This document shows positions 36,901 to 43,599 of a DNA stretch of 64,000 nt, one piece after another. The stretch spans positions 13,662,501 to 13,726,500 of the forward strand of contig CM072338.1 in the NCBI GenBank assembly GCA_036874045.1, read 5' to 3'. The position numbers and the translations under genes were made by a program. The DNA is from Cymodocea nodosa. Taxonomy: Eukaryota > Streptophyta > Magnoliopsida > Alismatales > Cymodoceaceae. The notes below the pieces were generated by a model that was not told the origin of the DNA, did no database searches, and worked only from the letters and a program-made list of their open reading frames with translations. The first letter of the stretch is position 1. The number at the start of each line of letters is the position of its first letter.

Positions 36901-38081
36901 TTTCTTGTTATTTTTGTAATTCGCAACTAAAAAATATATCTTGTCAAATCTGTGTTCCTAATGAGTCATTGTTGCATATGAATTAAATTAAAATAATAAA
37001 ATTATTTTTCACTTGAAATGCTTGGAACATACCACACTAGCAATGGTCTTGCTTTGCCTGGGTTACCTTTTAATGTGTTAGATTTAAAATACATACTAAA
37101 AATTAGAAACATTATGGTGAAGTGGTGGTAATGTGAAGTTGCTGATAGGATGTTCGATATGATAGTAGTGGTGTCCTAAAAGAGCGTTGGAAGGGGAAAA
37201 AAATTGTCAGGAGAGAGAGAGAGAGAGAGAGAGAGTTCGTAGTGATGTTGGGTTACATTACTTTAGTTGATTTTTTTCATTTTATAAATACTTGTTATTT
37301 TTGTGTTTTGGTAAAGTTGCAATAAAATGTATATTTTTTGAAATTACATAAAACTGGATGACGAAGCCTCCTTTCTTTTATCATAATGGTATATTTAATG
37401 AAAATCTTAGAGAATCTAAGTCATGTTGTATCTGGTACATGTTAGGTGGGAATGTGATTTATGCTTAGAAGGATCCGGTTTTCCCAGCTTCTAGTATGTT
37501 TTCTTGTACCTTAGTACATTTGTTACTATTATCTTACAGTGAATACTTGTATCAATCCCTAGAAGATTTGTGTTTGGTCATTTTGTTCGCTGATAAGTAT
37601 TCCTGATCAGCAAACTATACGTACACACACGTGCGTGCACCATGTAGCTTACCTCTACAATAATATTATTGCCTCTATTATTGACACATGAGATAATTAC
37701 GTCATTTAGGTTGAAGGCCTTGGTAGCAGTCCCTCGAGTGCAGCCAAGGTTTGCAATTGCTATATCGAAGAAATACCCAACCATGAGGTCACTTCTTAAT
37801 GAATATATGGATCCCCAAAAATCGGTATGTATTTTAGTAAAAGTGTAAGAAGTACCGGAGAATTGCCTAATTGTGTTTTACATCAGTGCCCAATCACACG
37901 TTGCTTGTGCCAGGTTCATGAGAAAGAATTCCTTCTGAAGGACCTGATAGTGGAGGGGGAACCGGGCAAAGAAAACAAGCGAGTTGGTGAGGCTTGTTCG
38001 AAGAGGATTTACCGGATACTTATGGCACGAAACGGAGTCAGCAAAGCTGACGACGTAGAGAATGGAGCCGATTACTTCTGA
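12995..38081 (+). CDS. EME1: Crossover junction endonuclease EME1 (MUS81 partner), 11 exons
   Basis: EME1 is the non-catalytic partner of MUS81. The nuclear complex cuts branched DNA such as nicked Holliday junctions and 3' flaps in recombination and fork repair. Exons: 12995-13286, 13364-13644, 22065-22247, 22321-22474, 22567-22676, 27554-27729, 27908-27971, 28073-28191, 35707-35796, 37710-37824, 37914-38081. All have GT-AG borders and phases agree, giving about 583 residues (plant EME1 is about 550). The N-terminus is acidic with Gly and Asp runs (residues 24-31 and 40-46). A Lys/Glu-rich stretch (about 195-290) precedes the ERCC4 nuclease-like domain (SSMGAEVPYVAFVYEAEEF, NYWQRPPIEE, ADLAEHIVGL). 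The C-terminus holds helix-hairpin-helix-like sequence (LVAVPRVQPRFAIAI, YPTMRSLLNEYMDP) and ends NGADYF. The start is the first ATG in frame with exon 2. An extra exon inside the 8.4-kb intron 2 cannot be excluded. Confidence 0.9.
13645..15440. other. EME1 intron 2, proximal part, no gene
   Basis: No coding domain recognised. A short near-tandem repeat of TCACACCTAATTT-GACTAGTATTCAGA type occurs at 13681-13735. The 14.9-15.4 kb stretch reads like leader or LTR sequence of the copia fragment that follows, but no clean LTR ends were found. Confidence 0.35.
15490..16680 (+). mobile_element. Ty1/copia fragment: gag, protease and pre-integrase remnants
   Basis: Plus-strand reading gives decayed copia Gag (KQIWETLCVTYRNDN, VHEHYSVFQSLLDELDVY, HYHEELIVAIFLIGLNPDLF; about 15715-15995). 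The protease region follows (IIDSKAFQHMFGTKTLFTHL, about 16290-16355, where intact elements read DSGAS), then VLFVSDFSINLLSIS and GNGVYVLA. Several stops are present. It breaks off at about 16680, where minus-strand gypsy sequence begins. It lies in EME1 intron 2. Confidence 0.7.
16673..17570 (-). mobile_element. Ty3/gypsy integrase fragment
   Basis: Minus-strand frames give a Tat-type integrase. Segment 17519-17241 and its continuation carry the zinc-finger region (decayed, with FQPTMEHNYCKFVQRHHNCHIH). Segment 16945-16673 carries the core with EIIIDHGRNFIANKVEEYL, KIKHRQFSSYQ and VEAANKNMT. The DDE catalytic pattern cannot be completed because of frameshifts. No LTRs are visible, so this is a fragment abutting the copia piece in EME1 intron 2. 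Confidence 0.7.
17575..18100. other. EME1 intron 2, unassigned AT-rich stretch
   Basis: No gene or element domain recognised. Short CAAGGCAAGG-type repeats occur near 17703-17760. Confidence 0.3.
18100..19930 (-). mobile_element. LINE (non-LTR retrotransposon) 3' portion with RNase H
   Basis: Minus-strand reading shows the end of a plant L1-type reverse transcriptase (CMGIIDKIQSICARFHWGN, HLLNWDKVVKPIEKGGLGIQNFKDF; about 19840-19660). Further downstream is a type-1 RNase H-like domain (KWKLNVDSAVSYNNDGTSG, then SMEVITIELFALFNGLSL; about 18560-18400). Stops and frameshifts are frequent. An internal segment is duplicated in tandem (about 18526-18720 and 18778-18990). The 5' end and endonuclease are missing. 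It lies inside EME1 intron 2. Confidence 0.7.
20335..20885. repeat. Tandem duplication of about 300 bp
   Basis: Sequence 20335-20600 and 20640-20885 are two diverged copies. Both share CTGCAAGTCCC/TTGCAAGTCCC starts, a central ATGGTTTCCTA/ATGGCTTCCTA segment, and the long match GAGGTAGTCTTGATTGAAG. No known protein domain was recognised. It abuts LINE sequence on its right. Confidence 0.5.
20990..21350 (+). mobile_element. LINE fragment with zinc-binding reverse transcriptase end (zf-RVT)
   Basis: Plus-strand reading gives KVWDFMCFCMRSLPPNVTGA, then a KGKKNVDHFLFR-like segment and NQIW. This fits the zf-RVT pattern (W..FMWL...LPT....R, C..C....E...HLFF.C) that follows plant LINE reverse transcriptases. 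It is short and broken by stops, and lies in EME1 intron 2. Confidence 0.5.
21362..21559 (-). CDS. Small secreted-peptide-like ORF, copy A (unknown)
   Basis: A 65-residue minus-strand ORF starting with a hydrophobic stretch (MHLQCYIFISFTTFTSMF), then QATYGSK, SSPTSDMLGKC and PEDTYVVLVL. Copy B (21839-21648) has the same plan at 290 bp spacing, and the flanking DNA is also duplicated. The hydrophobic start followed by a small charged, Cys-containing tail is the shape of a secreted peptide. I do not recognise the family, and the low Cys number is unlike common defensin-type peptides. It lies antisense in an EME1 intron and could be a chance ORF in a duplicated repeat. Confidence 0.35.
   Translation of the reverse strand: MHLQCYIFISFTTFTSMFQATYGSKIMGYSSPTSDMLGKCFNRQHESPEDTYVVLVLDSPRTIKP
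21648..21839 (-). CDS. Small secreted-peptide-like ORF, copy B (unknown)
   Basis: A 63-residue minus-strand ORF with a convincing signal-peptide shape: a basic start (MKAPTIL), a hydrophobic core (VIFLIFISFSVFTLM), then QATYGSK, where cleavage would be plausible. It continues SSPTRDMLGKC, a second Cys (RWCGLP) and KDAFVVLV. It shares about two thirds of its tail with copy A. The conserved block QATYGSK-MG-SSPT-DMLGKC is what suggests protein-level constraint. Function unknown. Confidence 0.4.
   Translation of the reverse strand: MKAPTILSNVIFLIFISFSVFTLMIQATYGSKTMGRSSPTRDMLGKCSKRWCGLPKDAFVVLV
22677..24200. other. EME1 intron 5, proximal part, no gene
   Basis: Short ORFs at 22950-23216 and 23453-23701 show no recognisable domain. 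Otherwise AT-rich, featureless sequence. Confidence 0.3.
24211..25571 (-). mobile_element. Short-LTR Ty1/copia relic with RNase H
   Basis: Two short LTR copies (about 24211-24326 and 25460-25571) share GAGGGTAAATTGTTATTT and a final CATGGAACATA segment. Between them the minus strand encodes decayed copia RNase H (DLGYANGKGDKKSTFSYCTY, then LRVKVELPMNVYCNNQ; about 24810-24540), ending near the 3' LTR. Next to the 5' LTR the minus strand reads TGATATTATAGCATCAGG, a decayed initiator-Met tRNA primer site. Most of gag-pol is deleted. It lies in EME1 intron 5. Confidence 0.65.
25840..26110 (+). mobile_element. RTE-type LINE 3' end, copy 1
   Basis: Plus-strand reading gives RWFDHFLGKS, then KRNRGRPKKDYLIRN, LCNLTKNLTIDRN and KRIHVADPT. 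This is the C-terminus typical of plant RTE/BovB-like LINE reverse transcriptases, followed by the usual AGATTATGATTAAGATTG tail. Only the 3' end is present, as expected for a 5'-truncated insertion. It lies in EME1 intron 5. Confidence 0.6.
26110..27550. other. EME1 intron 5, distal part, nothing recognised
   Basis: AT-rich sequence without a recognisable gene, RNA or element end. Polypurine and polypyrimidine runs are common. Confidence 0.3.
28192..28980. other. EME1 intron 8, proximal part, no gene
   Basis: Contains a 102-codon ORF (28625-28933) with an overlapping antisense ORF. Neither shows a recognisable domain. Confidence 0.3.
28980..30045. repeat. Degenerate minisatellite, unit about 125 bp
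   Basis: About eight to ten diverged units, each starting with a variant of GTTGGGTNNTTGGACTCGACAAA. Each continues TGTCGGATGATGCCTTTNGACAAGG, TTTGGTTGGACCNATAT, GGTTCAATNNGGATAGG. Starts are visible near 29030, 29319, 29395, 29521, 29620, 29744, 29868, 29963 and 30027. No coding frame persists. It lies immediately upstream of a copia fragment in EME1 intron 8 and may be that element's tandem-repeat leader or an unrelated satellite-like repeat. Confidence 0.55.
30050..31118 (+). mobile_element. Ty1/copia 3' end: RNase H plus 3' LTR
   Basis: Plus-strand reading gives copia RNase H: DIQFSIGFVSHYQHHASKAH, CVLRYLKGTATFGIKL, GYSDSDLGGSILEFKSTSGY, then YVDNQAALAISNN, KTKHFNIKFYAL, and LADFFTKPLP. 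The LTR begins directly after AAACCAAGGAG at 30761. There are two stops in the middle. The rest of the element upstream is missing. It lies in EME1 intron 8. Confidence 0.8.
30761..31118 (+). repeat. Copia 3' LTR
   Basis: 358 bp with terminal TGTTGG and CCAACA (a 6-bp inverted repeat), preceded by a purine-rich tract (CAAGGAG). The matching 5' LTR is not in the window's intron. Gypsy integrase sequence follows directly. Confidence 0.7.
31170..32100 (+). mobile_element. Ty3/gypsy chromovirus-like fragment: integrase core to C-terminus
   Basis: Plus-strand reading gives the integrase core (KLHGIPKTIFCDHDAIFISNF, then YMPSSHNPQSDGQ; about 31200-31350). Next come the region GDWVFLKLQPYHLQ (31672-31713) and RYHGPFKVVEWI, then HPVFHVSQLQRK (about 31830-31863). 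A final chromodomain-like end reads ILVRWKRELSATWE (about 31990-32030). A purine tract GCAGGGGGG (32083-32091) closes it, as polypurine tracts do before a 3' LTR. Stops are frequent. Confidence 0.7.
32092..32410 (+). repeat. Probable 3' LTR remnant of the chromovirus-like fragment
   Basis: Sequence right after the polypurine tract, with a TATA-like CTATAAATTGG box near 32300 and leader-like sequence after it. Start and end dinucleotides are not certain and there is no second copy to compare. Confidence 0.35.
32980..33260 (-). mobile_element. RTE-type LINE 3' end, copy 2
   Basis: The minus strand matches the RTE tail seen at 25840-26110: AATTGACTTAGGTGATTTAAC, then TTAAATTTACGTAATTTAACC and ACTAACCTCATATGGTAAG. 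It is 5'-truncated and decayed, in EME1 intron 8. Confidence 0.5.
33853..33979 (+). repeat. Short copia LTR with primer site
   Basis: 127 bp from TGTTAGGTAC to CTCTACA, followed at once by TGGTACTAGAGTTTT, a decayed initiator-Met tRNA primer site. It shares TATGTTCCATGAGTATTTGG with the short LTRs at 24.2 and 25.5 kb, which are in the opposite orientation. No gag or pol follows, so this is an element reduced to one LTR and leader. Confidence 0.5.
35260..35450 (+). mobile_element. RTE-type LINE 3' end, copy 3
   Basis: The plus strand carries the RTE tail: AAATTTATGTCATTTAACTG, GAAAAAAATTGATGTGACC and GACCCTAAGTAGTGAGATT. It is short, decayed and located in EME1 intron 8. Confidence 0.5.
35797..37709. 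other. EME1 intron 9, no gene; (GA)n microsatellite
   Basis: AT-rich intron with no recognisable coding domain. A perfect (GA)n run of about 24 bp lies at 37210-37234. Confidence 0.4.
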
Positions 38082-39530
38082 TCCAATACATCAAATGCAA
38101 ATTTGTACAAAGCCCGAGAGTCTACGTGGAGATGCAATTTCAAATCCCAATATCCTTTTGATAGAAAATGAAGTTTCGTTATTTATTGTTTTGGGAAAAT
38201 TCTGACACCGGTCAGCCTATAAATTTGAAGTTACATGTCATGTCTCAAGTCAACCACATGAATAGGGTGGTGGGGTAGCTTGGCTAACCAAGAAAAACCA
38301 CTTAAGTTGAGCTTGGGCAGATTTTAAAAAAAATTAAAAAATTAAAGTAGATATTTTTCAAATATTTCTTTGAAAATGGACATCTTTAATGAAGCAAGAA
38401 GAACACTTCTATGATTCATACTAAAAATAAAAGTTAATGGCCGGCCAGCTATGTTTTTTTTTTTTTCCTTTCCACCATAACCTCTTCTTCTTCCATGACC
38501 ATGACCTCCAACTTGGTTTCAGCATCTTGTTCATCGTTGTTGTGACTTTGTCGTCTTCCCCTTGTGTAGGTAAAATTCGTCATTGGTTGTATGTGCTCTT
38601 TCACTTTCATTCGCTCACTTTGAGTCGTCTGTACTGTTAAGTGCAGTTGTATTGGTTGGAAATATATATGTAGGTCACGGTAGCAACTGTTTATTTTCTC
38701 AATCATTGTTATGCTTCGACTATGGACATTGGCTTGATGCTTATAATGGTGCATTAAATCAGTGATGTCATGCCTAAGATTATAATACATTGTATGCACC
38801 TAATTGAGAAAATATAAATTGAATTAGGCACAAGATTTCTAATGTAAATGTTGAATGGCAGCAGGTGATGTGAAATACTTACCATGTGGGACATAAGATA
38901 AATCAGGTGGTTTCAACAGCTAAAGCATCATTCAAAGATGTGTAATGCTCTATGGTGTGTGCTATGTACTGTTGCGCACCTCAGTTGGATAATCTAACAA
39001 GTTCAATTGCTGTTGGCAATGCAATCTGATTGTTGCTCGTGATTCCAATTTACGCCTAGCCTTCCTTATGTTGCATGAATTTCTACAAGGGGCATGCTCT
39101 CTCGAATGTACTACTATTGGTAGGCTAAGATGTTTCATCACTATGCTTGGAACACCTGGCAAAACAATAGTTGCATATAACTCATCATGTTTGTTTAGGC
39201 CAGCCATGTATTTGAACTTACGGTGCCAATTTCTTGGTGTTCAGTTAACTCTAAGGGTGTATGACTGAGTGCTAAGTCACCTATATATGGCACGCATTAA
39301 AACTAATTTTAGAACTTACTTTTAAACGAGGCATGTATCCAACTAGCTGCATGTTGAGTTGATTTCTATACAACTTGATGTGAGCAGCCTTGATGTCATG
39401 CTTCCATGTTCATGATATCAACTACATGTCCAAAGGTGCATGGTAGAGGGTCTAGAGGAGTAAGTTGCATCAAAAGTGTCGGTCGATGCTCCCATGACCA
39501 TATCGATAAAAAGACCATGCAAAACAGAGC
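38082..39530. other. Region 3' of EME1, no gene recognised
   Basis: Should begin with the EME1 3' UTR. A minus-strand ORF (39207-38962) reads GLNKHDELYATIVLPGVPS and looks protein-like, but I cannot assign it. It may be a transposon remnant, given the foldback element next to it. Confidence 0.3.
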
Positions 39531-39532
39531 CT

Positions 39533-40088
39533 AATAGTGCTCTTTAAAGATTGCTTAAGGTTTCCCACTCAAGTTTAAATCGAGAACATGCAAAATAAAA
39601 CTAGCTTTAGAGTAGTAGTGGTTCAACATCAGAATATGAATAAATAGGTGTTATTGCTAGATTGATGAAGATATATGATATGCCAACATAAAAATGAAAC
39701 AGATCATGGTTAATCATACACAAATAAACATATAGTGATGACATGTCTATTAGTATAGATATATTTAGTATTAGATGTTTTTAAACCCATGGTGAATGAA
39801 ATTTCTATCAATATAAGTATATTTCATCCATCACTAAACATATCTATAGTGATGAACATGTTTATCACTATAGATGTAATGTATCTATCACTATATGTTG
39901 TTTTGTGTACAATTAATTGTGATTTGTTTCATTTTTATGTTGGCATATCATATATCTTCATTAGTCCAGCAATAACATCTATTCATATTCTCATTTTGAA
40001 CCACTTCTCTAAAGCTAGTTTTGTTTTGCATGTTCTTGATTTGAATTTGAATGGGAAACCTTAAGCATAATCTTTAAAGAGTACTGTT
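39533..40088. mobile_element. Foldback element with about 235-bp inverted arms
   Basis: Left arm about 39533-39770 and right arm about 39855-40088 are reverse complements along nearly their full length. Shared segments include CTCTTTAAAGATT, GCTTAAGGTTTCCCA, AACTAGCTTTAGAG, GAAGATATATGATATGCCAA and CATAAAAATGAAACA. The spacer is about 85 bp and contains ATCACTATAG-type repeats. There is no transposase. It resembles a MITE or foldback transposon. Similar ATCTATCACTATAT sequence recurs near 40790-40870. Target duplication not established. Confidence 0.65.
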
Positions 40089-40089
40089 A

Positions 40090-41300
40090 GCATATATCAC
40101 TAAATGATCTATCACCATGTACAATATAAAATGTAAAAAAAAATTCATATCTCACCAAATCACTAATCACAAATTGAAGGAAGACCCACAAAATGGATAG
40201 CTTGGATTAGAGGAATGAAAACAATGAGAATAGAGAGGCAAATCACCTAAAAAATCATGAAATAGTGAGATAAAATGGATGTTTAAGATAAATTTACTAT
40301 ACTAAAAAGGAATGAATAGTGAATTTTAAATAAAATCAAAATCGATTAAATCTTTTATTTGTAAAACGTTTGATGCTTAAAATAATATGGATGAAATCAA
40401 TAAGTAATAGTAAGCAAATCAAATGAAAACTTGAAACAAAATGACACAAGCAATTTATGGTAGTTTCTTAAACTTGGTATATGTTCACTTCATAAGATTT
40501 CTTGCTTATGTCTATCTATTAAATTCGATATTTTTATAGAAAGGGGAGAATGCACAGGCAAGAAGGAAGTTGCGCAAGCAAGTAGGAGGTTGTGTGAGTT
40601 AGCAGGAGGTCCATGTAGAAGGGTTTGCTCAATCAAGTTGGATGTGTGTGCTAGGGTTAGGATTATTGTGATGAAAGAGAGTAGATATTTTACTAATGTC
40701 ATATGCACAGACGATCATATATAGAGTGACAGATTTCTTAAAGATAATATATAGTAGCACATTATTATGAAAGAAGTGTGAGACATCATCATCCATCACT
40801 ATATACTATATATCATTTTTTTAATGTGACAAATTTATACATCTATCACTATATTCTATATATAGTAATAGACCATTAGAAGAAAATGTGATGGACTTTA
40901 TTGTTATCTTCTTTGATTTACGTTGAAGACGCTCGTTGATTGCAGATGCTTTGGAGAGAATGACGCAAGAAATTAGGGCAAGTCAATGGAAGAAAAAATA
41001 AAAAAAGGTTTTCATTCAAAGGTACTTAAAAAAAAAAAGAGCATAAGCAAATATCATGTTCCAAAGGCTTGGATCTTCTTATAATCAGAGTCTACATTTG
41101 GAATTGAGTAATTTTTTTATTTTCCTTAAATAATAATAATAATAAATCTCAAATGCAATCTCTCTTCTCCTTTTTTTTTTTATACATGAATGAAGAAGAG
41201 GTTTCTAAGTTCATGATTCATGATTTGAACCTCATGTTTTACCTTACTTTTTTGATTTTTTTTGCAAGATTTTGAATCCTTTAATTTAAAAAATTCACAA
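40090..41300. other. AT-rich intergenic sequence, nothing recognised
   Basis: No gene. It has ATCACTATAT-rich stretches (40780-40900) reminiscent of the neighbouring foldback element, and a poly-A-rich stretch near 41020. Confidence 0.3.
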
Positions 41301-41516
41301 ACGTAATAGTACGCTTATTATTATAATTGCTTGTACGGGGAATCTGTTGAGTTACGCTTAACTCAACGAGCATACTCCGTTAAGTCTTGAGTTAGTCAAT
41401 GAGCTTATTCCTTTGAGTTACCTGTAACTCAACGGAGTACTGTAGCTAAGACCGCAGATAAAATAGTAATAGTTGGTTCGGGAAATGACCCGATTACCCG
41501 CCTAAACTTAGTGCTT

Positions 41517-41524
41517 ATTTAAAC
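41517..41524 (+). promoter_or_regulatory. TATA-like box upstream of the Glu-rich ORF
   Basis: TATTTAAA about 100 bp upstream of the ATG at 41620, with a leader between them. Placed as the likely LTR promoter from position and motif only. Confidence 0.35.
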
Positions 41525-41619
41525 TAAAACCTAGGGTTTTGGGGGCATTATCCGACAAATCATTTAGAATCTAGAACAGTAGAAATCATAGCGATTCCGT
41601 GCTGTTGTGTAACTCCACG

Positions 41620-42858
41620 ATGAGGAAGATGACGCCTGAATTCTGGGAAGATGTTGATACATCAGAATTTCTGTAGGAATCAAAAGAGTGGCACACGCGG
41701 TAGAAGATCGGAAATACGACAAGAGAGAAAGAGCTATAGATGGTAGAATCAGAACTTTTCAAGTTTAGAAGAGATTTAGTAGATATGGGTATACAAATAC
41801 CTCAAATAATGGAAACACGAATCAGAATAGCAACAGAAATAGCTGTAAGCAAGGAAAGACAAATAAGGCCAAGTAATGAAGTTGCCCTAGAATTAATCCA
41901 GCGTAAGTCCCGGCTCTGGTTCAAAAGACGAATTTGTAGACAAGCTAAATGGGTAATCTGGGAGCAAGAAAGGAAAGAAAATGAAGAGGCAGCTGAAGAA
42001 CGGGAGGAACCAACTGCTGAAAGACCTGTTCCTAAGGAGTAGCAGTCTGGACCTTCAGTTCCACCATTTAAGCCATTGGCACGAGCAGAAATGATGGGGC
42101 CTTCGACTGAAGAAGAAATAAGAGAATTTACAGAACTAGTTCAAGTTGGAAAAAACCAAGGAGAATCAGAAGATTTGGCAGTGGCTAAAGCACACCTGGT
42201 GTTTGATGCACTGTACAAAAAGAGGGCTGCAGAAAAGTTGAAAGCCTAATAAAAAATTAAAGTGGAATAACATCAAGAAGCTACTGCTAAAACTACTGTT
42301 AGATATGCTGCAAAAGAAGCTGAAGCTGGTCCTTCGAGACCAGCAATTATTGGAAGAATTAAACAGGAAGAGCCAGTACCTGTGGTTCGAAGGCCTGCAG
42401 AGCTTATTTTTGTAGATTTAATTTCAGAAGATGAAGAGGAAGAATAGGTACAACTAATCAGAAAAAAGAAAGAAAAAGAAAAAGTGCCTGATTATGAAGA
42501 AATTAAATCTGAAGTACCAATTTTTACAGGGCCTGTGGAGCAGATTTTTATTAACCTGCTATCCGAATCTGAGGAGCAGGAGGAGCAAAGAAAAGAAAAA
42601 AATCAGGCTGAAATTAGTTTGCAGCCTATACAAGTAGAAACAAAAATAAGGGCAGAAACTGAATTGCCCGTGACTCCATCCCAATCTGTTATAGAATCAG
42701 AAAGAACAGTAACAGAATAGATTGGTAGTCAGGAGGAAGAAGAAAGAGTAGAAAATGAAGAGGTTGAAAGAAGCCATTTGGACAAAAATAATTTCACAGA
42801 TTCCTACAAAGAATTCAAGACAAAGTGGAATCGCCTAATGGTTGGCCGAATTCCTCTG
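41620..42858 (+). pseudogene. Glu-rich ORF of unknown function (copy 2)
   Basis: One reading frame from ATG at 41620 runs about 410 codons, broken by ten stops, all TAG or TAA and never TGA. It starts MRKMTPEFWEDVDTSEFL, and EVALELIQRKSRLWFKRR is the best-conserved block with copy 1 (2830-1400). Downstream are QLIRKKKEKEK and two spaced segments, ELIFVDLISEDEEEE (about 42400-42445) and EQIFINLLSESEEQEE (about 42540-42585). Each has hydrophobic residues followed by an acidic run, like SUMO-interacting motifs. No enzymatic, membrane or nucleic-acid-binding domain is visible. Gag, env-like and captured host gene are all possible. I do not know its function. Confidence 0.6.
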
Positions 42859-43384
42859 TAAATAGCAATATTATAAAGAAGAGACAGACTCGTGGAGTTA
42901 ACTTAAGTCCACGAGGATAGTCTATTGAGTTAGCTATAATTCAACGAACTTAGTCCGTTGAGTTAACTGTAACTCAACGGAGTACTTATTGAATATAAAT
43001 TTGAATTGTTCAGAATCAAACATTTCTTAAATTTGTCAGCAATTCCCTGTGGGATCGACCTGTACTTGCACATTGATACAATAGACACTAAAAAGCTTAA
43101 TTGATGTTATTTACAATCTATGGAATCGCCTAATGGTTGGCCGAATTCCTCTGTAAATAGCAATATTATAAAGAAGAGACAGGCTCGTGGAGTTAACTTA
43201 AGTCTACGAGGATAGTCCGTTGAGTTAATTATAATTCAACGAACTTAGTCCGTTGAGTTAACTGTAACTCAACGGAGTACTTATTAAATATAAATTTGAA
43301 TTGTTCAGAATTAAACATTTCTTAAATTCGTCAGCAATTCCCTGTGGGATCGACCTATACTTGCACACTGATACATTAGACACT
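42826..43384 (+). repeat. 295-bp tandem duplication of the hairpin/U5 block
   Basis: Copies 42826-43089 and 43121-43384 are nearly identical from TGGAATCGCC to ATTAGACACT or AATAGACACT. Each holds three successive hairpins (for example 42889-42915 and 42953-42985), then CCCTGTGGGATCGACCT. Only the second copy continues into the GTGCACTTGCAGTT motif, so the first is the inserted one. Confidence 0.8.
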
Positions 43385-43599
43385 GTGCACTTGCAGTTAA
43401 AGTACAAATTGGAATTAATATCTAAATTGTATTAAAGGTTGTTTGTTTACTTCTAAAAGAAAGAATAGGCATAAAGATAAATTAACTAAGTAAAAATAGA
43501 AGTAACAAATCCAAGTTTTTCTAGTGTAGTGCTAGGAAAACCCAAACAAGTGTGGTTGGAAAACAACGGAAAAAAACTTACACTGTTTGCCGGTTTTAC

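Larger units (their letters stand above)
41310..43560 (+). mobile_element. Retroelement unit with hairpin-rich LTR sequence and internal ORF
   Basis: This plus-strand unit is related to the 0.65-9.7 kb element. It starts with hairpin-forming sequence (41343-41440, TAACTCAACGGAGTAC type), then a TATA-like box (41517-41524) and a leader. A Glu-rich ORF (41620-42858) follows, then two tandem copies of a hairpin/U5 block (42826-43089 and 43121-43384). The U5 motif GTGCACTTGCAGTT lies at 43387-43400. A decayed tRNA-Asp-type primer site (CTAGTGTAGTGCTAGG) follows near 43520. No gag or pol is present. The outer ends and target duplication could not be fixed. It looks like an LTR whose middle is the ORF, or a deletion derivative that looks the same. 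Confidence 0.6.

Noticed and set aside
41620..42858. Stop-codon reassignment (TAG/TAA read as Gln)
   Set aside because: The stops fit C-to-T decay of a silenced element. EME1 and PGDH here use standard termination and have no internal stops.
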